NCBI RefSeq assembly: GCF_900107395.1
Contig: NZ_FNPW01000009.1
Span: 111,874 to 175,873 of the forward strand
Origin: Pseudomonas sp. NFIX28
Lineage (GTDB): Bacteria; Pseudomonadota; Gammaproteobacteria; Pseudomonadales; Pseudomonadaceae
Direction: 5' to 3'
Length of the DNA stretch: 64,000 nt
The notes under the pieces are model-generated. The model was not told the DNA's origin, made no database searches, and saw nothing but the letters and a program-made list of their open reading frames with translations. Below, one piece after another: positions 1-8,623 of this stretch. Each line of letters starts with the position of its first letter. The first letter of the stretch is position 1. The translations under genes were made by a program, and so were the position numbers.

Positions 1-474
<474 letters not shown>

Positions 475-476
475 AG

Positions 477-1580
477 ATGAACCTCATCAAGAAACTGTCG
501 GTGCTTGTGTTGGGCCTTGGCCTGGGTTGTTCGCAGCTCAGCGTCCAGGCCGAGGACAAGGTCCTGCGCCTGTACAACTGGGCGGACTACTTCGCCCCAC
601 AGACCCTGGCTGCCTTCACTCGCGAGACCGGTATCCAGGTTATCTACGACGTGATGGACAGCAGTGAGACGCTGGAAGCCAAGATGATGTCCGGCCACAG
701 TGGTTATGACCTGATCTTTCCCGGCGACACCGTGGCCGAACGCCTGATGCGCGCCGGTGCCCTGCAGAAGCTCGACCAGGGCAAGCTCGAGCACCTGGAT
801 GACATCGAGCCCGGCTTGCGCACGTTGCAGGCCCGGTATCCATACTCGCGGAATGCCACCGTGCCCTACACTTGGGGCACCATCGGCCTGACCTGGAACC
901 AGGCGATGATCGACAAGCGTCTGAATAATGCGCCAGTGAACGGCCTGGATATGATCTTCAAGCCCGAGGTCGCGGCGAAGTTCGCCGACTGCGGTATCTC
1001 CATGATCGACTCGCCCGACGAAGTGCTGGCCGTGGTGCTTAACTACTTGGGCCACGACCCGCGCAGCAGCAAGCCGGACGAGCTGGCCGAGGCGGTGGCG
1101 CTGCTCAAGGGCATCAAGCCGTACATTCGCAAGTTCCAGTCGCAGCCGGTGACCCAGCTGGTCAATGGCGACATCTGCCTGTCCCTCGGCTACAGCGGCG
1201 ACATGACCCAGGCCCAACGTACCTCCGACGAGATCGGCAAGGGGACACGCTTCCAATACCGTATTCCGCGGGAGGGCACCACGGTGTGGATGGACACCAT
1301 GGCCATCCCGGCCGATGCCCGCCACCCGGAATACGCCTATGCGCTGATCAACTTCATCATGCGCCCGCAAAACATGGCGGCGATCAGCAACGCCACCGGC
1401 TATCCCACCTCCAGCGCCAAGGCCAGGCCGATGGTGGCGGCCGACATGCGCAATAATCCGGATATCTATGTGGACGAGGCCACCTATGGGCAGCTGATCC
1501 CCGGCAAGGACATTGCGCAGCGCGACATGCGGGCGCGAATGCGCGCCTGGACCACCTTCAAGACCAGCCTTCACGACTGA
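477..1580 (+). CDS. Periplasmic polyamine-binding protein of a putrescine/agmatine ABC system (PotF/SpuD-like)
   Basis: 367 residues. The ATG at 477 was chosen because it begins a clear signal peptide (MNLIKKLSVLVLGLGLG, cleavage near SVQA-ED) and overlaps the preceding operon spacing naturally; 14 further in-frame codons lie upstream inside aguB. The mature protein starts with the PotF-type motif VLRLYNWADYFAP and continues with the type-2 periplasmic binding fold (YDVMDSSETLEAKMMSG, YTWGTIGLTWN, LSLGYSGDMTQAQ, TTVWMDTMAIPADA). The acidic residues of the GDM and MDT motifs correspond to amine-binding positions in PotF. No permease or ATPase follows, so the protein must use a transporter encoded elsewhere or act as a sensor or scavenger. 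The ligand (putrescine, agmatine or spermidine) cannot be decided by eye. Confidence 0.87.
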   Translation: MNLIKKLSVLVLGLGLGCSQLSVQAEDKVLRLYNWADYFAPQTLAAFTRETGIQVIYDVMDSSETLEAKMMSGHSGYDLIFPGDTVAERLMRAGALQKLDQGKLEHLDDIEPGLRTLQARYPYSRNATVPYTWGTIGLTWNQAMIDKRLNNAPVNGLDMIFKPEVAAKFADCGISMIDSPDEVLAVVLNYLGHDPRSSKPDELAEAVALLKGIKPYIRKFQSQPVTQLVNGDICLSLGYSGDMTQAQRTSDEIGKGTRFQYRIPREGTTVWMDTMAIPADARHPEYAYALINFIMRPQNMAAISNATGYPTSSAKARPMVAADMRNNPDIYVDEATYGQLIPGKDIAQRDMRARMRAWTTFKTSLHD

Positions 1581-1662
1581 AGCCAGCAACCGCCAGAGCA
1601 GAGCGGGCACCCGGTAGCCGGGTGGCCACGCCCTTCGAGATTCACTCAACAGAGAACACCTC

Positions 1663-2787
1663 ATGTCTACACGTCGTGACTTCATCAAGCAGCTGATGGC
1701 GGCCAGCGGAGTCGGTGCCGCCGCGTCCCTTGGCCTCGGCTTCGGCGCCCCGCGCATTGCCGCCGCCCCGGCCGGCAACTGGTACATGCCCGACGAGCAC
1801 GGCCCGCAGGAGCGGGTGATCCTGGCCTTCGGCGCGTCGTCCCGGGTCTGGGAGGACTGGGCGGGCGCGGTGAACGACACCATCGCCCTGCTGGCCAGGA
1901 CTATCGCCAAGTATCAACCGGTGACCGTGCTGTGCCGCGCCAACCAGCTGTCATTGGCCAAGAGCAAGTGTGGCACCAGCAATATCGACTTCCTGACCTT
2001 GTCGCTGGACGACGTCTGGGTGCGCGACTACGGCGGCTGCTTCGTGGTCGACGGCGCGGGCGGTCTGGGCCTGGTGGATTTCAACTTCAACGGCTGGGGC
2101 GACAAGCAGACTTCGGCCAGCGACACCCGCGTGGCCGATACCCTGAGCGAGGAGATGGAGGCCGACTACGTTCGTAGCGCGCTAGTGGGCGAGGGTGGCG
2201 GCATCGAGGTGGATGGGCATGGCACCGCGATCATCACCGAGAGTTGCTGGATCAACGACAACCGCAACCCGGGCCTGGGTAAGGCGCAGATCGAAGCCGA
2301 GCTGAAGGCCAACCTCGGCCTGCGCAAGATCATCTGGTTGCCGGGTATCAAGGACAAGGACATCACCGATGCCCATGTCGATTTTTATGCGCGCTTCGTC
2401 AAGCCCGGCGTGGTCATCGCCAACCTGGACAATGACCCCGAGTCCTACGACTACGCCGTGACGCGCAGGCACCTGGAAATCCTCAATGCCGCCACCGACG
2501 CCGATGGCCGCAAGCTGGTGGTCCACAGCCTGCCGCCGCCGACCAGGATACGCAGCAACCTGTATACCCGCGACAACCCGGATTTCGCGCCGGGTTACAT
2601 CAACTTCCTGCCGATCAACGGCGCGGTGATCGCTCCGCAGTTTGGTGACGCGACGGCGGACCAGCACTGCAAGGACCTGCTGGCCAGGCTTTATCCGGGG
2701 CGGGTGGTGGAACAGGTCAATATCGATCCGATCGCCGCGGGTGGCGGCGGCATTCATTGCGTGAGCAAGCATCTGCCACGGGTGTGA
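1663..2787 (+). CDS. aguA: Tat-exported agmatine deiminase
   Basis: 374 residues. Agmatine deiminase (peptidyl-arginine-deiminase-like, PAD_porph fold) hydrolyses agmatine to N-carbamoylputrescine and ammonia. Family motifs seen: DVWVRDYGG, EGGGIEVDGHG, LPGIKDKDITDAHVDF and the C-terminal GGGGIHCVSKH, whose Cys (about residue 366) is the expected nucleophile. Unlike ordinary cytoplasmic AguA the protein begins MSTRRDFIKQLMAASGVGAA, a textbook twin-arginine signal, so the folded enzyme should be in the periplasm. It is 82 bases after the binding protein; that gap contains a small hairpin (CACCCGG/CCGGGTG around 1608-1624). The arrangement resembles the exported Agu2A' enzyme of the agu2ABCA' operon described in P. 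aeruginosa PA14. Function is well supported; export is inferred from the signal. Confidence 0.9.
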   Translation: MSTRRDFIKQLMAASGVGAAASLGLGFGAPRIAAAPAGNWYMPDEHGPQERVILAFGASSRVWEDWAGAVNDTIALLARTIAKYQPVTVLCRANQLSLAKSKCGTSNIDFLTLSLDDVWVRDYGGCFVVDGAGGLGLVDFNFNGWGDKQTSASDTRVADTLSEEMEADYVRSALVGEGGGIEVDGHGTAIITESCWINDNRNPGLGKAQIEAELKANLGLRKIIWLPGIKDKDITDAHVDFYARFVKPGVVIANLDNDPESYDYAVTRRHLEILNAATDADGRKLVVHSLPPPTRIRSNLYTRDNPDFAPGYINFLPINGAVIAPQFGDATADQHCKDLLARLYPGRVVEQVNIDPIAAGGGGIHCVSKHLPRV

Positions 2788-2844
2788 GATGGCTTTGGGG
2801 GCGTAAGACCTGGGGAGCGGATCTGGCTCGATCCTTCATGCACA

Positions 2845-2871
2845 ACAAAGCCCGCATCGAGCGGGCTTTGT
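2845..2871. terminator. Bidirectional rho-independent terminator between aguA and the coiled-coil gene
   Basis: A perfect 11-bp stem ACAAAGCCCGC/GCGGGCTTTGT with loop ATCGA lies between two convergent genes. The outer AAA/TTT ends give short U-tracts on both strands. Confidence 0.75.
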
Positions 2872-2890
2872 CGTGTTTACTGGCTTTGAA

Positions 2891-3904
2891 TCACTTCACC
2901 TTGCTTCTCAGGTCCTCGAGGCTGCGTTTGAGTTGGTCCAGGTTCTGGCCCTGATTGCTGACCTCGCTCTTGAGGCTGGACAGCTCGCTGGAGCTTGAAC
3001 TGGAACTTGAGCTGCTGCCGCGCTTGAGGTCGTCGATCTGCCGTTCCAGCTTGTCCAGGGTACCGGCTTGATTGCTGACGGTGCTCTTTAGGCTGGACAG
3101 CTCGCTGGAACTCGAGCTGGAGCTTGAGTTGCTGCCGCGCTTGAGGTCATCGATCTGACTGGCCAGCTTATCCAGGGTGCTGGTTTGATTGCTGACGGTG
3201 CTCTTGAGGCTGGACAGCTCGCTGGAACTCGAACTGGAGCTTGAGCTGCTGCCGCGCTTGAGCTCCTCGATCTGCTTGCCGAGCTTGTCCAGTTCACTGG
3301 CCTGGCTACCGACCGTGCTCTTGAGGCTGGTCAGTTCGCTGGAGTTCGAGCTGGAGCTTGAACTGCTGCCGCGCTTGAGCTCCTCGATCTGTTTGCCAAA
3401 CTTGTCCAGTTCGCTGGCCTGGTCGCTGGTCACGCGCTTGAGGTTGTTCACTTCGCTGGCGTTGGAACTTGAGCTTGTGCCGTTGTTGCGCTTGAAGTCT
3501 TCAAGCTGGCTTTCCAGTTTTTTCAGCTGGCTGGCCTGTTCGCTGGTGGTTTTCTTGAGGTTGCTCACCTCGCTGGCAGTGGAGTTGGAGCTGCTGCCGG
3601 TGTTGCGTTTGAGCTCTTCGATCAGGCGCGCCTGGCTGTTGACCAGGTCCTTGAGCTTTTCCAGCTCGGCGCTGCTGCTCTTGAGGCCATCCTGCAGCTT
3701 TTGCAGGTCGTCCACGGTGAAGCCGCTGGGGCGGACGGTGTACTTGAGGTCTACTTCCTGGTGCAGGGCCGAGATCCTGTCCGAGTACGAGGCGGTATTG
3801 GAGTTGAACTCGACGGCTTGGGCGGAGAGTGACAGGCTGCTGAGGATCAGGGTGGAGAGACTGGTGGCGAGGAAGGCGGACGAACGCTGAGTGCGGCTGA
3901 ACAT
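2891..3904 (-). CDS. Exported serine-rich coiled-coil protein with six exact 39-residue repeats
   Basis: 337 residues from the ATG at 3904, chosen because it starts a signal peptide (MFSRTQRSSAFLATSLSTLI, cleavage near LSAQA-VE); the frame is open further upstream without a better start. After about 70 residues with a short coiled coil, the rest is a tandem repeat of 39 residues of the pattern S-S-E-L-x-S-L-K-S-x-V-x-x-Q-x-x-x-L-D-K-L, then Q-I-x-D/E-L-K-R-G-S and a run of serines. Leu/Val/Ile spacing is 3-4, so each repeat is three heptads of coiled coil joined by a flexible polyserine linker. The C-terminal unit diverges (LDQLKRSLEDLRSKVK). No enzymatic motif, membrane anchor after the signal, or lipobox was seen. 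It is likely a periplasmic or surface structural protein. Family not recognised. Confidence 0.75.
   Translation of the reverse strand: MFSRTQRSSAFLATSLSTLILSSLSLSAQAVEFNSNTASYSDRISALHQEVDLKYTVRPSGFTVDDLQKLQDGLKSSSAELEKLKDLVNSQARLIEELKRNTGSSSNSTASEVSNLKKTTSEQASQLKKLESQLEDFKRNNGTSSSSNASEVNNLKRVTSDQASELDKFGKQIEELKRGSSSSSSSNSSELTSLKSTVGSQASELDKLGKQIEELKRGSSSSSSSSSSELSSLKSTVSNQTSTLDKLASQIDDLKRGSNSSSSSSSSELSSLKSTVSNQAGTLDKLERQIDDLKRGSSSSSSSSSSELSSLKSEVSNQGQNLDQLKRSLEDLRSKVK
2950..3651 (-). repeat. Six in-frame 117-bp tandem repeats inside the coiled-coil gene
   Basis: The same element (GCTGCCGCGCTTGAG and variants, read on the + strand) recurs at 3014, 3131, 3248, 3365, 3482 and 3599, an exact 117-bp step, which is 39 codons. 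The four copies at the low-coordinate (C-terminal) side are nearly identical in DNA, the two at the high-coordinate side have drifted, suggesting recent expansion toward the 3' end of the gene. Array boundaries given here are approximate. Confidence 0.9.
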
Positions 3905-4242
3905 CACTGGGTTTCCTTGTGAAGTGCCGATATGGCACATCGCTATGACTGCGTTCTTGCCTTCTTGTTCCAGGGGCAAGAAGGCGGCTCGGGGAGAGGA
4001 ATGTAACAACGTATTTTTGGTGAAAGTGCCTTGAGCGAACGGACAGGTTTTTTGTCGGTGCGCTGTAAGGATTCGTATGCATCCGCAGACAAAGGTCCTA
4101 TATTCGCAGCCTGTCTGAATGGTTTTCAGATGATCCCGAATGGTTCACGGCCAGATAAATCGGCTTTTACAGCGTTTTTTTGCGGCAAAGAGATCCCAAC
4201 GATCCAGATCCATCTTCCATTCCCATGATCAGAGAGAACGAG
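3905..4242. other. Divergent intergenic region (338 bp)
   Basis: It should hold the promoters of the coiled-coil gene (leftward) and of the small gene at 4243 (rightward). A perfect 9-bp inverted repeat GCCTTCTTG/CAAGAAGGC sits at 3959-3985, within the probable 5' leader of the leftward gene. No convincing promoter hexamers or gene were identified. Confidence 0.5.
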
Positions 4243-4539
4243 ATGATTCCTAAAGAAGCCAGAATTGACGTAGCCCTGGAAAAGTACCTGGCTGCCACGC
4301 CTTCCTTGCAGGAAGAGATCAGCGCCCTGAGCCCGCAGGAGCAAAAGCAGCAGGCCCAGTGGGCGTTCGAGGACGAAGCCGAGTCGCGCGGCATCGAGCC
4401 GTGGGAGCTTGTGCTGGAATTGATCGCCGAGTCGCCCGAGGAGCTCAAGGCCATGCGCCTGGAGGTTCACCAGGAAGTCGCCGAGGCCCTGGGCATGGAC
4501 CTTCAGGACTACCTGGAGCTCAACGAAATCGACGATTGA
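4243..4539 (+). CDS. Small acidic conserved protein (DUF6388-like)
   Basis: 98 residues from ATG 4243, which follows a purine-rich AGAGAGAACGAG; an in-frame ATG at 4225 is the alternative. The protein is acidic, predicted all-helical, without signal peptide or membrane segment: it starts MIPKEARIDVALEKYLA and contains AQWAFEDEAESRGIEPWELV and a C-terminal VAEALGMDLQDYLELNEIDD. The layout resembles a Pseudomonas-specific small-protein family I associate with DUF6388, from memory rather than a search. It is a single-gene unit with its own terminator directly downstream. Function is unknown. Confidence 0.75.
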   Translation: MIPKEARIDVALEKYLAATPSLQEEISALSPQEQKQQAQWAFEDEAESRGIEPWELVLELIAESPEELKAMRLEVHQEVAEALGMDLQDYLELNEIDD

Positions 4540-4542
4540 TGC

Positions 4543-4575
4543 AAAAACGCCAGCCTTTCACAGGCTGGCGTTTTG
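4543..4575 (+). terminator. Rho-independent terminator
   Basis: Stem AAAACGCCAGCC/GGCTGGCGTTTT with loop TTTCACA follows the stop codon of the small gene by a few bases. The A-tract on the other side makes it usable by the convergent nadC as well. Confidence 0.85.
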
Positions 4576-4597
4576 CTTTGCGGCGTTGCGTAAAGCC

Positions 4598-5446
4598 TCA
4601 GAGGCTCAAGCGCATCGACAGGTCGACCGCCTTCACATCCTTGGTCATTGCGCCGATCGAAATGTAATCGACACCGGTCTCGGCGATCGGGCGCAAGGTG
4701 CTTTCATTGATCCCGCCGCTGGCTTCCAGCCTGGCCTTGCCGGCATTCAGGCGAACCGCTTCGCGCATGTCGTCCAGGCTCAGCTCGTCGAGCATGATGA
4801 TGTCCGCGCCCGCCGCCAGGGCCTCCTTGAGTTCTTCCAGGCTTTCCACTTCGACTTCCACCGGCTTGCCCGGAGCGATCTTGTGGGCGGCGCTGATCGC
4901 CTGGGCGATGCCGCCGCACGCGGCAATATGGTTTTCCTTGATCAGGAAGGCGTCGTACAGGCCGATGCGGTGGTTATGGCAGCCACCGCAGGTCACCGCG
5001 TACTTCTGCGCCAGGCGCAGCCCCGGCAGGGTCTTGCGGGTATCCAGCAGCTTGACCTGGGTATCAGCGACGAAGTCGGCGTAATACTGCGCGCGGGTGG
5101 CCACGCCGGATAGCAACTGCAGGAAGTTCAGGGCGCAGCGTTCGCCGCTGAGCAGCGAGCGGGCGGGGCCTTCGAGGTGGAACAGGATCTGGTTGGGGCT
5201 GACGCGCTCGCCGTCGCGCACCTGCCAATGCACGGCAACCCGCGGGTCGAGCTGGCGGAACACCGCGTCGACCCAGGCCGTGCCACTGATGACCGCGGCT
5301 TCGCGGGTGATGATAGTGGCTTTGGCCAGGCGTTCGGCCGGGATCAATTGCGCGGTGATATCGCCGCTGCCGATGTCTTCCAGCAACGCACGGCGCACGT
5401 TGGCTTCGATTTCGGCGGTCAGGTCGGCGAGGCGTAGATTCGGCAT
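4598..5446 (-). CDS. nadC: Nicotinate-nucleotide pyrophosphorylase (carboxylating), quinolinate phosphoribosyltransferase
   Basis: 282 residues from ATG 5446 (MPNLRLADLTAEIEANVRRAL); an upstream in-frame ATG at 5512 would add 22 atypical residues. The enzyme makes nicotinate mononucleotide from quinolinate and PRPP in de novo NAD synthesis. Visible family motifs: LLEDIGSGDITAQLIP, the active-site segment LDTRKTLPGLRLAQKYAV, GGCHNHRIGLYDAFLIKENH, EVEVESLEELKEAL and LEASGGINESTLRPIAETGVDYISIG. Length and sequence are complete for the family. It diverges from the DUF1631 gene, the same order as nadC-PA4523-ampD-ampE in P. aeruginosa. Confidence 0.97.
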   Translation of the reverse strand: MPNLRLADLTAEIEANVRRALLEDIGSGDITAQLIPAERLAKATIITREAAVISGTAWVDAVFRQLDPRVAVHWQVRDGERVSPNQILFHLEGPARSLLSGERCALNFLQLLSGVATRAQYYADFVADTQVKLLDTRKTLPGLRLAQKYAVTCGGCHNHRIGLYDAFLIKENHIAACGGIAQAISAAHKIAPGKPVEVEVESLEELKEALAAGADIIMLDELSLDDMREAVRLNAGKARLEASGGINESTLRPIAETGVDYISIGAMTKDVKAVDLSMRLSL

Positions 5447-5795
5447 AACGGGCTCCACAAACAAAGTGGCCCGATTATAGGGCCATGGCGCAAGCGAACC
5501 CAAGGCGGCCACTCTCCAGTCCCTGCATTTGGTCGCCTGGCATGAGCCTTTGGTGAAACAGCGCGGTCGCTGGATAAGGGCTGTTTCAACGCCCGAGCAG
5601 AGTCTGCTGGCACAAGAAGGGGCTTTTGCCAGATAATCCGACTTCTAATTGACGTCATAGCTTTGACGTCGCTGGCTCCCCCCGATACTTGAAAATGCAG
5701 TGGCGCGTCATCAATGCCCGCTGGGATTCGACTGTGAGCGTCGTCGCGTCATGACCTGCATGGCGCGGCAAAGAAATACCTTTCAGGAGGCTTGG
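5447..5795. other. Divergent intergenic region between nadC and the DUF1631 gene (349 bp)
   Basis: A direct repeat TTGACGTC at 5649-5656 and 5663-5670 (14 bp apart, the first embedded in the palindrome TGACGTCA) is the only structured element found; it could be an activator or repressor site. The strong ribosome binding site AGGAGG at 5785-5790 decides the start of the downstream gene. Confidence 0.45.
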
Positions 5796-8000
5796 ATGCA
5801 CAACGACGGGAATGTAGTGCCTTTGCACAAGGCGGCTACGGATCAGGCGAACGCTTCGCCGCTCGCCCGCCTGCCTGTAATTCTGCTTCAGGTTCGTGAC
5901 AAGGCCGCCCAGCAACTGCGCCATGGCCTGCAGGAACTGTTCGATAACGCCGACGACACCTTGTTCGAGATGGCCGACCGGGCCCAGAACAATGTCGACC
6001 AGAACACCTTTTTCGAAGCCATGCGCGACCTGCGCCTGAAACGCAAAAGCATCGAACGCGGCTTCCTGGAAAAACTCTGCGAGGCCTTTGTCGGCCTGGC
6101 CCAGTACGACCCCGCGCCGGCGATCGCTCAGGCCGTCGCCTACGTCCCACCCGCCGATACCTGCCAGGATGACCTGGAGCGCACCGTGGCCCTCGAAGCC
6201 ATGGTCACCAAGGCCGGCAACCGTGACGGTTTTGCCCTTGGCCAGCTCACCGCGCGGCTGAGCGCACTGCTGGGCAAGCGCCTGGACGACCGCAGCAACC
6301 CGTTGGGCCCGGCCATGCTCTGCGAGTATTTCCTCGAGGCCGGGCGCAGCCTGGGGGTGGGGATCAAGGTCAAGCTGATCGTTCTCAAGCTGTTCGAGCG
6401 TTATGTGCTCAGCGAGGCCGACCAGCTGTACGCCGAAGCCAATCAGCTATTGGCCGCCACTGGCGTATTGCCCGATCTGAAGCCGGCACCGGCCCGCCGG
6501 GCCATCGACCAGGCGGCCGCGAACATCCAGGCCACGCCCGAGCCCGGCGTGGCGCAGATGGACGAAAGCGTTCAGGAAGTGTTCGCCGCCTTGCAGGAGC
6601 TGTTGCTGCATGTCCGTGGCAGTGTGGTGCCCACCCTGGAGGCGAGTGCCGAAACCCAGCCCATTTCAACCCGTGACCTGCTGCGCCTGCTGTCTCACCT
6701 GCAGCACTACGTGCCGGCCAGCACCCAGGAGGATTTCGACCTGCGCAACCAGCTGGAACAGCTGCTGACGCGGGTCAGCGTGAAAAGCGGCAAGTCGCGG
6801 GTGGTCGGGGTGGCCGACGAGGATGTGATCAACCTGGTGGCCATGCTCTTCGAATTCATCCTGGCCGACCGCAACCTGCCGGAATCCTTGAAGACCCTGA
6901 TCGGCCGTTTGCAAATCCCCATGCTCAAGGTCGCGGTGCTGGACAAAAGCTTCTTCAGCCGCAGCAGCCATCCCGCCCGGCGCCTGCTCAACGAGATCGC
7001 GGCGGCGGCCATGGGCTGGGGCAGTTGCGACGACTATCAGCGCGACAGCCTGTACCTGCGCATCGAACAGGTGGTGCAGCGGTTGTTGAGCGATTTCGTC
7101 GACGACCCGGCGATCTTTTCCGAGCTGCTCGCCGAGTTTCTCGCCTTCACCAGCGACGAGCGGCGCCGCAGCGAGCTGCTGGAGCAGCGCACCCGCGACG
7201 CCGAAGAGGGCCGGGCCAAGGCCGAGCTGGCGCGCCGTCGCGTCGAGCAGGCGTTGAACGACGGGCTGCTGGGCAAGGTCCTGCCGCTGACGGTGGTCGA
7301 GTTCGTGCAACAGGCCTGGAGCAAGGTCCTGCTGCTGGCCTGCCTCAAGCATGGCGAGCACTCCAGCGAATGGCGCGAGGGGCTGCGGACCATGGAACAA
7401 CTGATCTGGAGCGTGCAGCGCCACACCGATCCGCAAGCGGCCATGCAACTGCTGGCGCTGGTGCCCGACCTGCTCAAGGCGCTGCGCGACGGTTTGAACG
7501 GCGCGGCGTTCGATCCATTCGCCACCAGCGAATTCTTCAGCCAGCTGGAAGCCTTGCACCTGCAAGTATTCGAGCGTTTCGGGCAAGGCCCCGGGCAGCC
7601 TCGGCCGGGCTTGGCGGGCGAGCAGCCGGCGATGGTCGCGGTCGAGGAGGAAATCATCCTGCCCAGCGCCGAAGAGGGCCCGCTGCAAGCGGCACCCCTG
7701 GCGCTGGCGGCCAACCATCCCGGGTTGCTGCGGGTCGAGCAGCTGCGGCAGGGGGCCTGGGTCGAATTCCTCGAGGACGAAGACAACAGCGTGCGCTGCA
7801 AGCTGGCGGCCATTGTCCAGCCCGGCGACAAGTACATTTTCGTCAACCGCACCGGCATGAAGGTCCTGGAGCGCACCCGGGTCGGCCTGGCCCTGGAGTT
7901 TCAGCGCGGCGCCGTGCGCGAGCTGGACGACACCTTGCTGTTCGACCGGGCGCTGGAATCGGTGATCGGCAGTTTGCAGCGACTCAATCGCGGCAAGTGA
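5796..8000 (+). CDS. DUF1631 family protein with a PilZ-like C-terminal region
   Basis: 734 residues. ATG 5796 is preceded at 5-nt spacing by AGGAGG; the frame is open further upstream but without such a site. The bulk of the protein is predicted soluble and helical (LRHGLQELFDNADDTLFEMA, NTFFEAMRDLRLKRKSIERGF, FTSDERRRSELLEQRTRDAEE with a charged coiled-coil stretch near residues 450-500). The last 90 residues (RQGAWVEFLEDEDNSVRCKL, then KYIFVNRTGMKVLERTR) are beta-rich and look like a divergent PilZ barrel, the c-di-GMP-binding fold; canonical RxxxR and D/NxSxxG motifs are not obvious. In P. aeruginosa the syntenic gene is PA4523, of unknown role. It is probably cotranscribed with ampDE 62 bases downstream. 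Confidence 0.85.
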   Translation: MHNDGNVVPLHKAATDQANASPLARLPVILLQVRDKAAQQLRHGLQELFDNADDTLFEMADRAQNNVDQNTFFEAMRDLRLKRKSIERGFLEKLCEAFVGLAQYDPAPAIAQAVAYVPPADTCQDDLERTVALEAMVTKAGNRDGFALGQLTARLSALLGKRLDDRSNPLGPAMLCEYFLEAGRSLGVGIKVKLIVLKLFERYVLSEADQLYAEANQLLAATGVLPDLKPAPARRAIDQAAANIQATPEPGVAQMDESVQEVFAALQELLLHVRGSVVPTLEASAETQPISTRDLLRLLSHLQHYVPASTQEDFDLRNQLEQLLTRVSVKSGKSRVVGVADEDVINLVAMLFEFILADRNLPESLKTLIGRLQIPMLKVAVLDKSFFSRSSHPARRLLNEIAAAAMGWGSCDDYQRDSLYLRIEQVVQRLLSDFVDDPAIFSELLAEFLAFTSDERRRSELLEQRTRDAEEGRAKAELARRRVEQALNDGLLGKVLPLTVVEFVQQAWSKVLLLACLKHGEHSSEWREGLRTMEQLIWSVQRHTDPQAAMQLLALVPDLLKALRDGLNGAAFDPFATSEFFSQLEALHLQVFERFGQGPGQPRPGLAGEQPAMVAVEEEIILPSAEEGPLQAAPLALAANHPGLLRVEQLRQGAWVEFLEDEDNSVRCKLAAIVQPGDKYIFVNRTGMKVLERTRVGLALEFQRGAVRELDDTLLFDRALESVIGSLQRLNRGK

Positions 8001-8062
8001 TCGCAACCTGGGCGTGGAACGCGGCATACTGAGCCGTCACAGGCTTTGTTGAAGGAATCGGT

Positions 8063-8623
8063 ATGCAGTTGGACCCCGCAAGCGGCTGGTGTCACGGCGT
8101 TCGCCATTGCCCGTCACCCAATTTCAATGCGCGCCCCGCGGATGAAATCTCCCTGCTGGTGATCCACAACATCAGCCTGCCGCCGGCGCAGTTCGCAACG
8201 GGCAAAGTGCAGGAATTCTTCCAGAACCGTCTCGATGTCACAGAGCATCCTTATTTTGCCGGGATCGCCGACCTGCGCGTGTCCGCGCATTTCCTGATCG
8301 AACGTGACGGAACCGTCACTCAGTTTGTCTCCTGTCTGGACCGCGCCTGGCATGCCGGCGTGTCAAAGTTCGACGGGCGCGAAAGCTGCAATGACTTTTC
8401 CCTGGGGATCGAGCTGGAGGGCACCGATGAGCTGCCGTTCACCGATGCCCAGTATGACGCGCTGATTGCCTTGACCCGGCAGTTGCAGCAGGCCTTCAAG
8501 GCCATCACGCCACAGAGGATTTGTGGGCACAGCGATATCGCTCCGGGGCGCAAGACCGACCCGGGGCCCGGATTCGACTGGGTACGCTATCGCGCGGCCC
8601 TGAACGAAGGGGAAGGACAATGA
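8063..8623 (+). CDS. ampD: 1,6-anhydro-N-acetylmuramyl-L-alanine amidase
   Basis: 186 residues. The cytoplasmic zinc amidase cleaves 1,6-anhydroMurNAc-peptides during cell-wall recycling and thereby keeps AmpR-dependent beta-lactamase expression low. The amidase_2 zinc ligands are present: His35 in LLVIHNIS, the His of ICGHSDIAPGRKTDPGPGF (about residue 154) and its following Asp. Other motifs: RVSAHFLIERDGTVTQFV, AWHAGVS and NDFSLGIELEG. Length is typical. ampE starts within its stop codon (ATGA overlap), so the pair is translationally coupled. Confidence 0.97.
   Translation: MQLDPASGWCHGVRHCPSPNFNARPADEISLLVIHNISLPPAQFATGKVQEFFQNRLDVTEHPYFAGIADLRVSAHFLIERDGTVTQFVSCLDRAWHAGVSKFDGRESCNDFSLGIELEGTDELPFTDAQYDALIALTRQLQQAFKAITPQRICGHSDIAPGRKTDPGPGFDWVRYRAALNEGEGQ

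Noticed and set aside
2757..2954. Small plus-strand frame overlapping the end of aguA
   Set aside because: Runs through the terminator and into the antisense of the coiled-coil gene.
3189..3890. 233-codon Leu/Ser/Glu-rich frame opposite the coiled-coil repeats
   Set aside because: Its repetitive sequence is the antisense of the 39-residue repeat; no start signal.
5608..5630. Possible sigma-54 promoter (TGGCAC ... TTGCC)
   Set aside because: Distance between the GG and GC elements is too large for RpoN recognition.
6666..8027. 453-codon open frame antisense to the DUF1631 gene
   Set aside because: Shadow of a high-GC gene; no ribosome binding site and Gln/His/Arg-rich product without a domain.
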